Of a DNA stretch of 64,000 nucleotides, positions 43,450 to 52,623 are shown one piece after another. Origin of the DNA: an uncultured Aquimarina sp. (GTDB lineage: Bacteria > Bacteroidota > Bacteroidia > Flavobacteriales > Flavobacteriaceae); assembly GCA_947496705.1 (NCBI GenBank), contig CANMDW010000006.1, forward strand, positions 1 to 64,000. The letters are read 5' to 3'. The stretch's first letter is position 1; every line of letters starts with the position of its first letter. Both the position numbers and the translations under genes were made by a program. The notes under the pieces were generated by a model. That model saw only the letters and a program-made list of their open reading frames with translations. It had not been told where the DNA came from and made no database searches.

Positions 43450-45348
43450 GTGTTGAAAACCATAAAAACAACTATATATCCAATACTACTGGCAATTACC
43501 TTATTTAATATGGTAGTTGGTTGTAAAGCTGCTCAATCTGAAACAAAAACAAATGCCTTTCCAATAGTTGCTTCTATAGACCTTGTACATATCGTTGATG
43601 ACAAAGTGAAGGTAGAAATAACTGTAAACAATTTTGATACCGATACCATAAGTTATTATCTTCCTAAGGTTGTACCAGGCACATATCAAAACAATAACTA
43701 TGGAAAATTTATTGAAGACTTCAAAGCTTTTGATGTACTGGGAAATCCTATATATGTTCAAAAATATGGTGATAACCGCTGGAAAATTAATAATGCCAGG
43801 CGGGTACAAAAAATAACCTATTGGGTACACGACACTTTTGATTCTGAAAGCACACATGATGTCTTTTCGCCCACAGGTTCAAATATTTTAGAGAACAAGA
43901 ACTTTGTGCTAAATTTATATGCATTTGTAGGGTATTTTGATGGTTTAAAAGAAAATACATACCATCTATTTATCAAACACCCAAAAGCACTGAAAGCATC
44001 GACTTCGCTGGTAGAAACTATATCAGAGGATACCATAAATACACCTAATGAAGATGTTGACCTTTTCGTTTTCAAAAGATATGCAGATGTAGCAGACAAT
44101 CCGATCATGTATTCCAGTCCAAATCGAGTAACATTTGCAGTTAATGGTATCGATGTATTGGTAAGCTTGTATTCTAACAAAGAATCTCACAAAGCTACTA
44201 AAATAATGGAACAGATGGAGCGTGTTATCAGAGCTCAAAAAAACTTTTTGGGAGATATCAATTCTACCAAGAAGTATAGCATATTACTCTATCTTTCTTC
44301 CTCAAAATCAGATGATGCCAAAGGATATGGAGCATTAGAGCATAACACATCTACCATTGTAGTATTGCCCGAATCACTTTCGCCAGAAAAGCTTAGAGAA
44401 GCTCTTACTGATGTGGTTTCGCACGAATTCTTTCATATCGTAACCCCATTAACCATACATGCCGAAGAAATTCACAACTTTGACTATAACAACCCCAAGA
44501 TGTCAGAACATCTATGGCTATATGAAGGCACCACAGAGTATTTCTCATTACTGTTTCAAATCACGCAGGGACTCATCACAAAAGAAATCTTTCTTGAGAG
44601 GGTTCTGGGAAAGATGGAAGCTTCCAAAAAATTTGACAACACCATGTCTTTTACCACAATGAGTAAAAACATATTGGTAGAACCCTATCGCAAAAATTAC
44701 AGAAATGTATATGAAAAAGGAGCATTGATCTCTATGTGTCTCGATATTATTATGCGCGAAAAAAGCGGTGGCTCCTATGGGGTATTAGACCTTATTAAAA
44801 ACTTATCCAATAAATTTGGTATTGATATGCCATTTAAAGACAAAGAACTAATTAAGGTCATTAAAGAAATATCCTATCCGGAAATTAGTGAGTTTTTACA
44901 AAAACATGTAGTGGGCAACGCTCCTATCGATTATGATTTTTATCTGAAGAAAGTAGGGGTGCATTATGGGGTACAACACCTCCCTTCTTCATACTTTATT
45001 TTTGAACAACAACCTTTTGTAACCGGTTCTGAAGCTTCAAAAGAGGTGGTTTTCACCTCTGGTATTGTATATAATAGTTTTTTAAAAAACCTGGGCGTTT
45101 TGGGAGGCGATGTGTTACTTAGTATTAATGATAAAAAATACAATCTAAAAAACATCTATGACCTGTTTGGAGATTCGAATCAATGGAAGATAGGAGACGA
45201 AATCACTTTTAAAATTAGACGTAATAACGAAGTGGTAACTCTCAAGTCCAAAGTAATTGAACCTACTGTAGAGAAAATAATTCTGGAACAAGACCCAAAT
45301 GCTTCAGCACAGCAAATAAACTTGTTCAAAAAGTGGATTAACGATTAG
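43450..45348 (+). CDS. M61-family glycyl aminopeptidase-like protein with PDZ domain
   Basis: A 632-residue exported peptidase. A lipoprotein-like signal (NMVVGC, Cys about 25) leads to an N-terminal beta domain, then the zinc catalytic domain: HEFFHIVTPLTIHAEEI gives H-E-x2-H (about 325), with a downstream Glu in WLYEGTTEYF (about 358). A PDZ domain follows near the C-terminus (GVLGGDVLLSINDKKYN, about 545-580). Start codon is GTG at 43450 or the TTG after it. The three genes 41670-45348 are packed head-to-tail and may form one operon. Confidence 0.85.
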   Translation: MLKTIKTTIYPILLAITLFNMVVGCKAAQSETKTNAFPIVASIDLVHIVDDKVKVEITVNNFDTDTISYYLPKVVPGTYQNNNYGKFIEDFKAFDVLGNPIYVQKYGDNRWKINNARRVQKITYWVHDTFDSESTHDVFSPTGSNILENKNFVLNLYAFVGYFDGLKENTYHLFIKHPKALKASTSLVETISEDTINTPNEDVDLFVFKRYADVADNPIMYSSPNRVTFAVNGIDVLVSLYSNKESHKATKIMEQMERVIRAQKNFLGDINSTKKYSILLYLSSSKSDDAKGYGALEHNTSTIVVLPESLSPEKLREALTDVVSHEFFHIVTPLTIHAEEIHNFDYNNPKMSEHLWLYEGTTEYFSLLFQITQGLITKEIFLERVLGKMEASKKFDNTMSFTTMSKNILVEPYRKNYRNVYEKGALISMCLDIIMREKSGGSYGVLDLIKNLSNKFGIDMPFKDKELIKVIKEISYPEISEFLQKHVVGNAPIDYDFYLKKVGVHYGVQHLPSSYFIFEQQPFVTGSEASKEVVFTSGIVYNSFLKNLGVLGGDVLLSINDKKYNLKNIYDLFGDSNQWKIGDEITFKIRRNNEVVTLKSKVIEPTVEKIILEQDPNASAQQINLFKKWIND

Positions 45349-45405
45349 AAACTTTCGAGATAATGTTATTTTGTAATACATTTTATTAAATCTAAATACT
45401 TTGTA

Positions 45406-46710
45406 ATGGAGAATATTCCTTTTTTTACCGATGACACTATTGTTTTTGGGATTTTAATGCTTTGCCTGGGATTTGTTTTTTACACCTCCTCTATCAACAA
45501 AGGTTTCTGGAAAACCTTCTACAAGTTTATCCCGGCATTATTGGTATGCTATATGCTACCTGCAATATTCAATTCTTTAGGAATTATTGGTACAGAATGG
45601 AAAGAACCAGGTACAGATGGGGTATTGATAGAAAAATCATCAAAGGTGTATTATATTGCCAGCAGGTATTTATTACCCGCCTCTCTTATCTTAATGACCT
45701 TAAGTATAGACCTTAAAAGTATCTTTAACTTAGGGCCAAAAGCACTCATTATGTTTTTAACAGGAACACTTGGTGTGATTATTGGCGGTCCTCTGGCGAT
45801 TCTACTTATTTCTCTCGTTTCTCCAGAAACCTTAGGCGGGGCCGGATTTGATGCAGTTTGGAGAGGGTTATCTACACTCGCTGGTAGCTGGATCGGTGGT
45901 GGTGCAAATCAAGCCGCAATGTTAGAAATTTACCAATATAATCCCGAGAAATATGGAGGAATGGTCTTGGTAGATATTGTGGTGGCCAATATCTGGATGG
46001 CTATATTACTAATGGGAATTGGTAAGAGTGATAAAATCGATCGCTGGCTAAAAGCCGATACAAGTGCTATAGAATCCTTAAAACAAAAAGTATCCAATTA
46101 TGCCGAAAGTATCACTAGAAACCCATCACTTACCGATTATACTGTTATGCTTTCTATAGCATTTACGACAGTAGGTTTTGCACATTGGGGAGCAGAAGGA
46201 ATATCTAATGCCCTATCCAATAATTTTGAAATATTTAATGATAAAACCTCTTCTTTATCCTCTTTTACGTCTAAGTTCTTTTGGATGATTACCATTGCTA
46301 CCGCAATTGGAATTTTATTATCCTATACCAAAGTAAAACAATATGAAGGAGCCGGAGCTAGTAAAATCGGAAGCGTTTTTATCTACATCCTGGTGGCAAC
46401 CATCGGAATGAAAATGGATCTCGGGAAAATTTTCGAAAATCCCGGACTCATAGCCATTGGCCTTGTTTGGATGGCTATCCATGTTTTATTGTTGATTATA
46501 GTCGCCAAAATAATCAAAGCACCATATTTCTTTCTCGCAGTGGGTAGTAAGGCAAATATAGGTGGTGCCGCATCTGCTCCTGTAGTTGCTGCGGCTTTTC
46601 ACCCCTCACTGGCAACAGTGGGTGTGCTACTGGCAGTTTTTGGATATGTGGTAGGAACTTACGGAGCCATTTTGTGTGCCATATTAATGCAAATTGCTTC
46701 TGGCAGTTAA
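45406..46710 (+). CDS. DUF819 family membrane protein
   Basis: A 434-residue polytopic inner-membrane protein of the DUF819 (YjcL-like) family with about 11-12 helices. Typical segments are GSWIGGGANQAAMLEIY in the first half and SKANIGGAASAPVVAAAFHP near the end; the two Gly-rich repeats face each other as in transporter-type inverted repeats. The N-terminus is not cleaved. It begins 57 bases after the M61 gene on the same strand. Substrate not known. Confidence 0.88.
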   Translation: MENIPFFTDDTIVFGILMLCLGFVFYTSSINKGFWKTFYKFIPALLVCYMLPAIFNSLGIIGTEWKEPGTDGVLIEKSSKVYYIASRYLLPASLILMTLSIDLKSIFNLGPKALIMFLTGTLGVIIGGPLAILLISLVSPETLGGAGFDAVWRGLSTLAGSWIGGGANQAAMLEIYQYNPEKYGGMVLVDIVVANIWMAILLMGIGKSDKIDRWLKADTSAIESLKQKVSNYAESITRNPSLTDYTVMLSIAFTTVGFAHWGAEGISNALSNNFEIFNDKTSSLSSFTSKFFWMITIATAIGILLSYTKVKQYEGAGASKIGSVFIYILVATIGMKMDLGKIFENPGLIAIGLVWMAIHVLLLIIVAKIIKAPYFFLAVGSKANIGGAASAPVVAAAFHPSLATVGVLLAVFGYVVGTYGAILCAILMQIASGS

Positions 46711-46816
46711 TAAAAAACAACCTGGACTTCAAGATCCCAGAACACATTTAAGAAATCAACAAGCTCGGAGCAAGCTCACCAGGTATGCTTCCGAAAATAC
46801 ATTTTGTTTTAGCGGC

Positions 46817-46889
46817 AAGCCTGCCTGGATCGGCAGGCAAGTCTGCCTGGATCGGCAGGCAAGCCTGCCTGGATCGGCCTCGGAGAATT
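46817..46889. repeat. Tandem 22-bp repeat with a dispersed element
   Basis: Three head-to-tail units of 22 bp (46817, 46839 and 46861) of the type AAGCCTGCCTGGATCGGCAGGC; the middle has a T instead of a C and the last ends in CTCGGAGAATT. Each unit is itself palindromic (GCCTGCC/GGCAGGC). The 26 bases from 46864 match 7831-7856 with one difference. The stretch 46711-47002 has no other feature. Confidence 0.85.
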
Positions 46890-47002
46890 AAACCCTCTAT
46901 GAGGGATTAAAAAAGTCTGATATCTAGATTCTAAAATCTATGTTCAATTTAAAATAAAACTTGCATCTTTGTAGCCCAATTTTTCCAAACTAAAAATTAC
47001 AT

Positions 47003-47740
47003 ATGAAACGGTTTTTTATCCTATTGTTTTTCTCTGTTTTACTTATCAATTGTAATTCTCCGAAAAAAAAAGGAAATGTAACGATAAGTGGGCATATCAA
47101 AGGCCTGAAAAAAGGAACTATCTACCTGCAAAAAGTGCAGGATACTATGCTTATCAATATAGATTCTATGGTGGTAGACGGGAATGCCGAATTTATCATG
47201 TATTCTGAAGTTAAAGAACCTGAAATTCACTACCTATACCTCGACAAACAAGACGGTAAACAATATAATGATCGTATCGATTTTTTTGCCGAACCTGGAG
47301 AAATTAACATTACCACCAACCTAAATGATTTTGAAAGTGATGTTAAAATAACCGGAGGTAAGAATGAGATGAAGTTTCAGGAGTATAAAAAAATAAAAAA
47401 ACGGTTTGATCAAAGAAATCTAAGACTTATCAAAGAAAATTTTGAAGCCGGCAAACAAAACGATGAAGAAAAGCTTGCCGAAAATGATAAAGCCTATAAA
47501 AATCTGCTGAAACAGAAATACTTATACACCATCAATTTTGCCATGAACAACAGAAAGCTGGAAGTAGCCCCCTATGTTACCCTAAATGAAGTTTTTGATG
47601 CCCATATTAAGTTTCTGGATACCGTAGCAAATTCATTGAGCCCTAAAGTTAAAAAATCGTTATATGGCAAACAGCTTATTAACTATATAGCCGAACGGAA
47701 GGCCAAAGAAATTGAAGTCACTACAGAAGAGAAACATTAA
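47003..47740 (+). CDS. DUF4369-domain lipoprotein
   Basis: A 245-residue exported protein with lipoprotein signal (ILLFFSVLLINC, Cys about 15). The DUF4369 domain (about 22-110) shows VTISGHIKGLKKGTIYLQKV and IDSMVVDGNAEFIMYSE, the N-terminal immunoglobulin-like module often fused to thioredoxin in Bacteroidota. Here the thioredoxin part is missing; instead a Lys/Glu-rich helical stretch (about 115-245) ends the protein. It lies in a terminator-less single unit. Role unknown. Confidence 0.82.
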   Translation: MKRFFILLFFSVLLINCNSPKKKGNVTISGHIKGLKKGTIYLQKVQDTMLINIDSMVVDGNAEFIMYSEVKEPEIHYLYLDKQDGKQYNDRIDFFAEPGEINITTNLNDFESDVKITGGKNEMKFQEYKKIKKRFDQRNLRLIKENFEAGKQNDEEKLAENDKAYKNLLKQKYLYTINFAMNNRKLEVAPYVTLNEVFDAHIKFLDTVANSLSPKVKKSLYGKQLINYIAERKAKEIEVTTEEKH

Positions 47741-47933
47741 TTTTTATACCGCCAGTTCATTCTTACGGAAAAAAGAAGACAAAAAATAAACTACCAATAG
47801 GGTATATAATTAATTGCTTGTTACATATCTACTCGGAAAATCCTACGAATTTTCCCCTGGTTTGTTCCTTATTTGTTAAATTTGTTGCTTAACCACGTAA
47901 CTAATCATACACCAACTATCGGGCACCATAAGA

Positions 47934-48368
47934 ATGAGCAATATAGAAGATAATTCTCCTCTTAATAGTCTATTAAGTTTAAAAACTGTAATTAGAACAA
48001 AAGACTTCGAAGCTTCAAAAAGATTTTATACTCAGGTTCTAAACCTTAAAATAATTGAAGAATATGATGATGGAAATGGTTCCAAAGGATTAATTGTGAG
48101 GTTTGGCCCAGAAGGTGGTAACGCTTTTTTTGAAATTTCTGAAATAACAGATGACCATAATTATTATCAAGAAGCATTTAGTAAAAATGTTGAAAATGAT
48201 AAAACAGATATACAGTTAAGAACCAATAATGTAGACTATTGGGCAGCCCTATTAAAAGAAAAATGGAACGCAAGAGGTCCAATACTTCGACCTTGGGGAT
48301 CTTACTACCTTTATTTGAGAGATCCCGATGGATTGCAGATTATAATCTACCAAGAAAAAACAAAGTAA
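47934..48368 (+). CDS. VOC (glyoxalase/bleomycin-resistance) family protein
   Basis: A 144-residue protein of the vicinal-oxygen-chelate fold. LKTVIRTKDFEASKRFYTQV is the first beta-alpha unit, followed by VRFGPEGGNAFFEISE and, in the second half, YLRDPDGLQIIIYQ, with Glu and His/Asp candidates for a metal site. Could be a dioxygenase, lyase or resistance protein; the family fold does not tell. It is followed after 30 bases by a small unrecognised gene. Confidence 0.83.
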   Translation: MSNIEDNSPLNSLLSLKTVIRTKDFEASKRFYTQVLNLKIIEEYDDGNGSKGLIVRFGPEGGNAFFEISEITDDHNYYQEAFSKNVENDKTDIQLRTNNVDYWAALLKEKWNARGPILRPWGSYYLYLRDPDGLQIIIYQEKTK

Positions 48369-48398
48369 CATGCTACTACAAGCTGAAAAAGCAAAAAA

Positions 48399-48833
48399 AT
48401 GATGAACGTATTTTTATACCTGTTCATGGGTGCATTAACAATAGGAACCAGTATTGACAAAATGAGCACAGAATCAAATAAACAAAAGGAGAATTGCCTT
48501 ACAATAGAAAATTTTAATTCTATCACAGACTATATTAAAGACCATGGTGAACAGACAAAACTTTCAAAAAGAGTACTCTCTGATAAAGAATCTTTGTCTT
48601 TGGAAATTTCGTTAGGTAATAGGTTTATTGAACTTGAAGATTATCAAGACTATAAACGAATTATTATAATTGACAAAAGTAAGGACAATGAAATCCCTCC
48701 TTATTTTGTGTCAAGCAGTAATAATCAAATCCAAATTTCAGCTTATTATTCAAGATTGGATGATGAAAAAGATGTAAAAACAAGAGCTGAAGATTGGTGC
48801 AAAATTATTTCGGAATTTACCCATAAAAAATGA
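48399..48833 (+). CDS. Small hypothetical protein with N-terminal membrane segment
   Basis: A 144-residue protein, not recognised. The N-terminus has a short hydrophobic run (FLYLFMGALTIG) that may be an uncleaved signal anchor. The rest is polar with alternating strands (RIIIIDKSKDN, PPYFVSSSNNQIQISAYYS). It lies 30 bases after the VOC gene. Directly behind its stop is an attC-like palindrome. Confidence 0.5.
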   Translation: MMNVFLYLFMGALTIGTSIDKMSTESNKQKENCLTIENFNSITDYIKDHGEQTKLSKRVLSDKESLSLEISLGNRFIELEDYQDYKRIIIIDKSKDNEIPPYFVSSSNNQIQISAYYSRLDDEKDVKTRAEDWCKIISEFTHKK

Positions 48834-48840
48834 GCTTATT

Positions 48841-48889
48841 TATAACAAAACCTAAACTGCAATAAAATGGAGTTTAGCTATACGTTATA
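48841..48889. repeat. attC-like palindrome
   Basis: Outer arms TATAAC (48841-48846) and GTTATA (48884-48889), inner arms CTAAACT (48852-48858) and AGTTTAG (48871-48877), with 5-6-base spacers on each side and a 12-base centre. This resembles the paired-box layout of integron attC sites, although the outer boxes do not fit the strict RYYYAAC/GTTRRRY pattern. It may equally be a terminator. No integrase gene is in the window. Confidence 0.4.
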
Positions 48890-49114
48890 GGTAATTTCCC
48901 ATATCAGAAACCAATTAAACCCGGTTTATGCAATAGAACTTCGTTGTGAAGGTTTGAACTGCAATAAAATATAATGTTTTCTGAGATTCAGCATAGCATT
49001 GTTATGGTTAATTTCATAAACATAGCGCAGCGATATATTTTGCAGCAGTTGAAAGCTGTAGTAGATTTTCTATTGCATAAATCGGGTTTAATGAACAGTA
49101 TTTTCAGTAATCTA

Positions 49115-50479
49115 ATGAAACACTATATACCAGCAATGTTATTATTGGTTCTTTCTGCTTGTGTTATAAAAAGCAAGCAAAATCACAAGAATCAATCAGA
49201 CCAAGGGTTAAATGAAAATGAGTCAAATCAGATAATTATTTCCCGAACAAAATATTATAATCAACTATATGGTTTCTGGCTGGGAGAATGTATTGCCAAC
49301 TGGACTGGACTCGTTACTGAAATGGATAAAATTGGAGACATAGGCGAAATTCAAACTGGATCGTTTTATACAAGAAATGACTGGGGAAAACCTGATCAAC
49401 CAAGCATTTGGGGAGAAGGCGTACCAAGTGATTTATCGCCTACCATAGACTTTGTTTTTAAGAATGAGGCAGAAATTTGGGGATCAGATGATGATACTGA
49501 TATAGAGTACATCTACCAGCACCTATTAGATACTAATCAAACTAGTATTTTAACAGGTAAGCAAATTCGCAATGGATGGTTAAATCATATCAAATCGGAT
49601 GAAGAGAATTACTTATGGGTGTCTAATCAAAAAGCCTTTGATTTAATGAGACAGGGGATAACACCTCCTGAAACCAGTAATCCTAAAATGAATGAACATT
49701 TTGAAATGATTGATGCCCAACTCACCACTGAGATATTTGGATTGTTTTCTCCTACAAGGCCAGACATTGCACTAAAAATGTCTTATCTTCCAATTCGTAC
49801 AACTGCACGAAAGGATGCCGCCTGGATTTCTGAGTTCTACGTAATCATGCACGCTCTGGCATCACGAGTGGATACGACCATTTCTATGAAACAAAAGATC
49901 TTTTGGATGTCAGATCAAGCCCGCAAAGTGCTTCCCGACACCTCTTATTCTGGTAAAATGTATGATTATGTGAAAGCAAAGTATGAATCTGGAATTTCTT
50001 GGGAACAGACCAGAGATTCTATTTATTATAGGTATCAGGTGAAGCAAAAGGATGGATACAATATTACATCAAAAAATTTGTACTGTAACGGATGTTTTGC
50101 TGCCGGAATCAATTTCGCCGCCAGTTTGGTGAGTCTGTTTTATGGTGAAGGGGATTTTGTGGAAACAATAAAAATTGGTTCCTTAACTGGATGGGATTCT
50201 GATAATCCAACAGCAACCTGGGGAGGGTTGCTTGGTTTTATGATTAGCAAAGAAGGGATAGAGCAAGCTTTCGATAGAAAATTCTCCAATAAATTCAACA
50301 TTCATAGAACCAGGCTAAACTTCCCAAATAATGGTCTAGACACGTTTGAAGAAATGGCTAAAAAGGGACTTTCTATCACAGAAAGAACTATAAAAGAAGA
50401 AATGAAAGGTGAATTGGATAGTGTAAATAATTTATGGTACATTCCAAATAAAGAATTAAATATTTATCCGAGAGACTAA
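49115..50479 (+). CDS. ADP-ribosylglycohydrolase-family lipoprotein
   Basis: A 454-residue exported protein. From the ATG at 49115 it has a lipoprotein signal (YIPAMLLLVLSACVI) and then the ADP-ribosylglycohydrolase (DraG/ARH) fold. The family metal-binding acidic residues are seen in WGSDDDTDIEYIY (about 135-147) and GWDSDNPTATWGGLLGF (about 365-382). N-terminal YGFWLGECIANWTGL replaces the usual G-x-x-x-G-D-ALG opening. ARH enzymes are normally cytoplasmic, so the envelope location is odd. An upstream ATG (48974) would add a poorly hydrophobic 47 residues and is rejected. Substrate is probably an ADP-ribose or N-glycosidic adduct, not proven. Confidence 0.75.
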   Translation: MKHYIPAMLLLVLSACVIKSKQNHKNQSDQGLNENESNQIIISRTKYYNQLYGFWLGECIANWTGLVTEMDKIGDIGEIQTGSFYTRNDWGKPDQPSIWGEGVPSDLSPTIDFVFKNEAEIWGSDDDTDIEYIYQHLLDTNQTSILTGKQIRNGWLNHIKSDEENYLWVSNQKAFDLMRQGITPPETSNPKMNEHFEMIDAQLTTEIFGLFSPTRPDIALKMSYLPIRTTARKDAAWISEFYVIMHALASRVDTTISMKQKIFWMSDQARKVLPDTSYSGKMYDYVKAKYESGISWEQTRDSIYYRYQVKQKDGYNITSKNLYCNGCFAAGINFAASLVSLFYGEGDFVETIKIGSLTGWDSDNPTATWGGLLGFMISKEGIEQAFDRKFSNKFNIHRTRLNFPNNGLDTFEEMAKKGLSITERTIKEEMKGELDSVNNLWYIPNKELNIYPRD

Positions 50480-50520
50480 TTAACTTTTACAAATAAGAAC
50501 TAACTAAATAACCGCTATCA

Positions 50521-50724
50521 ATGAAGTAACAAATTCAAGATATTCTAAATTTAGTTAAGTTGCCTCTTCTGCATGCAGAGTATTTTATTGATGAACATGT
50601 CCAAAAAAGAAGCGTTGTTTCAGATTATCAGATATCAAATTCTGTACAAAATATTCTAAACAATAATGATGCTTTCTCGAATTTGTATTCAAAAAACTAT
50701 TACCCAAAAAATAAACACCAGTAA
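50521..50724 (+). pseudogene. Small gene remnant with stop at codon 3
   Basis: ATG AAG TAA at 50521-50529 is followed by 64 in-frame codons of protein-like sequence (for example LLHAEYFIDEHVQKRS and NNNDAFSNLY) to a stop at 50724. A change of the TAA to a Lys or Gln codon would restore a 67-residue protein starting MKxQIQDILN. It may be a decayed gene, or the C-terminal part of a longer one. No homolog is recognised. Confidence 0.35.
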
Positions 50725-50762
50725 AATGGTGTTATGTTAGTGTAGGCAGATAATTGAAAGAC

Positions 50763-50794
50763 AAAAGCACTAACCGATTTGGATGAGTGCTTTT
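50763..50794. terminator. Bidirectional terminator
   Basis: AAAAGCACT (50763-50771) and AGTGCTTTT (50786-50794) make a perfect 9-bp stem with a 14-base loop. It lies between plus-strand 49115-50479 and the minus-strand YHS gene. Confidence 0.65.
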
Positions 50795-50829
50795 CATTTA
50801 TTCCAATTACATTCTCTATTAATCAGAGC

Positions 50830-51297
50830 TTAGCTATTTTTGAGTGTTTTCCAGTTTTCTTCTGCTATTTTTGTCATTTCTGCTTCATTACCTAACCAGG
50901 GAACAATAGTATTAAATGGTTTCCCTTCCCAGAAATCATTATAAAACAGGTATAATTTACCATCATCTATTCTAAATGTTTGGGGGTTTACAGGTACTTT
51001 TTTATTCATTTTTGCCACAGCAAAAGAGCAATACCCATCAAATTGAGGAAGATATGTATCAGGACTCTTTTTAAACATTTCAAGATGTTTCGCATTTGTG
51101 AAGTAGTATACTGTCCCATGGTGTTCTGAAGAAAATTCCTGGCTACCGCGTTGGGCTGTATTTGTAGTAAAATAATTAACCACATCATACCCATTATTTG
51201 CAATATTATTTTGGTTCTTATACACCTTTTGTGCAAAAGAATTGTGCATACATAAACTAAATAAGGTAAGAGCCAGAATAGTTTTAAGTGCTTTCAT
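50830..51297 (-). CDS. YHS domain-containing exported protein
   Basis: A 155-residue protein with signal peptide (ILALTLFSLCMHNSFA) and a YHS domain (about 35-110): NNGYDVVNYFTTN, then HGTVYYFTNAKHLEMFKKSPDTYLPQFDGYCSFAVA. YHS domains are small and metal-associated, found with heavy-metal enzymes and as stand-alone periplasmic proteins. The C-terminal part FEGKPF-like NDFWEGKPFNTIVPWLGN is shared with stand-alone family members. Its divergent neighbour is an AraC-type gene. Confidence 0.85.
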   Translation of the reverse strand: MKALKTILALTLFSLCMHNSFAQKVYKNQNNIANNGYDVVNYFTTNTAQRGSQEFSSEHHGTVYYFTNAKHLEMFKKSPDTYLPQFDGYCSFAVAKMNKKVPVNPQTFRIDDGKLYLFYNDFWEGKPFNTIVPWLGNEAEMTKIAEENWKTLKNS

Positions 51298-51329
51298 AAT
51301 AGTAATTTTGAGTTAATAAAAATTTCTTG

Positions 51330-51545
51330 AAACCGACCCTGCCTTGCCGACAGGCAGGTATCCCCGAGGCAAGCCATAGGGGTATTTCGCCGGTTTCATT
51401 TTGGCCTCGGGGGCAAAAACCGAAATTTTGTATTTAGCCTCACCCGAAACTGCCGAAAAAGGCAGTTCCGACCTCTCCCAAGGAGAGGTTAATCGGAAAC
51501 CCCGAGGCAGAGCCGTCGGGGAATTATTTAGATTAACACCACAAA
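51330..51545. repeat. Cluster of GC-rich inverted repeats
   Basis: In the divergent gap 51298-51616 lie many GC-rich hairpins, including CTGCC/GGCAG (51342-51359), CCTCTCCCAAGGAGAGG (51472-51488) and CCCCGAGG with CCTCGGGG (51499 and 51403). GC content is above the surroundings. An open frame from 51401 crosses it but gives repeat-like protein sequence, so the AraC-type gene is started at 51617. Confidence 0.6.
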
Positions 51546-51616
51546 TATCGGTATCAATGCTTTACGAACAGTATTTAAAAATACATTATATTTGCTCAAT
51601 CGTTCAAAATTTCCTA

Positions 51617-52528
51617 ATGGATATATTAAGTGATATTCTGAAAAAAGTGAAGCTATCAAGTGCAGTTTATTTTAATGCAGGTTTTAGTTCTCCGTGGGGT
51701 ATGGATATCCCGAACGGGCCTTTTGCCCAGTTTCATATTGTGACCAAAGGCCAGTGCCTACTAAAAACTAAAAGCAACTATATTCAGCTTTTTGCGGGTG
51801 ATATTGTCGTATTTCCCTTTGGAACCAGTCATTGGTTGGCTGATAATGAATCGAGTGAAAGAAAAAGTGGTCAAGACGTAGTTCAATCTATATGGAATGA
51901 TACTTCTTTATTTAAAGGTGATACTATTGCCACAACATTAGTTTGCGGACATTTTGAATTTGATAGAAATATTGATCATCCATTTATGAAGGCCTTACCC
52001 GAATTTATACATATAGATAATTCTGAACGCAAAGAAATATCATGGTTACAAAATATTAGCAACCTCATTATCCAGGAAACAGATACAAAAAACTCGGGAA
52101 GTGATATTATTATAACCAAATTGGGTGAAGTCCTGTTTATTCATACATTACGGGCTTTTATTCAACGAAAAAATGTAGATCATGGATTTCTAGCGGCTAT
52201 GCAGGATGAAAGAATTCATAAGGCGCTGACAGCTATTCATAATTCTCCAAAAACAGACTGGCAATTATCTTCTTTGGCTCAGATATCAGGAATGTCCAGA
52301 ACAAGTTTTAGCAACCAATTTAAAACGCTGGTAGGTGAAACTCCCATGATTTATATTACAAAATGGAGAATATTACATGCCAAAGAGTTATTAATTGAAA
52401 GTGAAAAAACGGTTGGTGAAATAGGAGAACAGGTTGGATATCAATCTGAAGCTGCATTTAACAGGGTTTTTAAAAAATACACATCACAAACCCCTTTAAA
52501 ATATCGGCAATTTGCATCTGTTTCTTAA
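51617..52528 (+). CDS. AraC-family transcriptional regulator (cupin type)
   Basis: A 303-residue regulator. N-terminal cupin-like domain (about 10-100) with SSAVYFNAGFSSPWGMDIP and FAGDIVVFPFGTSHWLAD, then the AraC double HTH at the C-terminus: WQLSSLAQISGMSRTSFSN with QFKTLVGETPMIYITKWR, and TVGEIGEQVGYQSEAAFNR with VFKKYTSQTPLKYRQ. The start at 51617 is chosen as the first Met after the repeat cluster. Targets unknown; the YHS gene is divergent and a candidate. Confidence 0.87.
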   Translation: MDILSDILKKVKLSSAVYFNAGFSSPWGMDIPNGPFAQFHIVTKGQCLLKTKSNYIQLFAGDIVVFPFGTSHWLADNESSERKSGQDVVQSIWNDTSLFKGDTIATTLVCGHFEFDRNIDHPFMKALPEFIHIDNSERKEISWLQNISNLIIQETDTKNSGSDIIITKLGEVLFIHTLRAFIQRKNVDHGFLAAMQDERIHKALTAIHNSPKTDWQLSSLAQISGMSRTSFSNQFKTLVGETPMIYITKWRILHAKELLIESEKTVGEIGEQVGYQSEAAFNRVFKKYTSQTPLKYRQFASVS

Positions 52529-52543
52529 CCCTGTATTTTTATA

Positions 52544-52581
52544 AAAACAAAGCTCTGAAACCTAATCCAGAGCTTTGTTTT
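52544..52581. terminator. Bidirectional terminator
   Basis: AAAACAAAGCTCT (52544-52556) and AGAGCTTTGTTTT (52569-52581) form a perfect 13-bp stem. It lies between the plus-strand AraC gene and the minus-strand gene 52624-52890. Confidence 0.9.
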
Positions 52582-52623
52582 AAGACGCTAACCAAAATCG
52601 GCTATAAGTACTTTAAAAAAAAA

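Noticed and set aside
46694..46891. 65-codon plus-strand frame over the 22-bp repeats
   Set aside because: It overlaps the end of the DUF819 gene and consists of translated palindromic repeats.
48974..49114. 47-codon upstream extension of the ADP-ribosylglycohydrolase-like protein
   Set aside because: A lipoprotein signal starts at 49115; the extra residues would bury it.
51401..51616. 72-codon upstream extension of the second AraC regulator
   Set aside because: It reads through GC-rich repeats and no AraC family member has such an extension.
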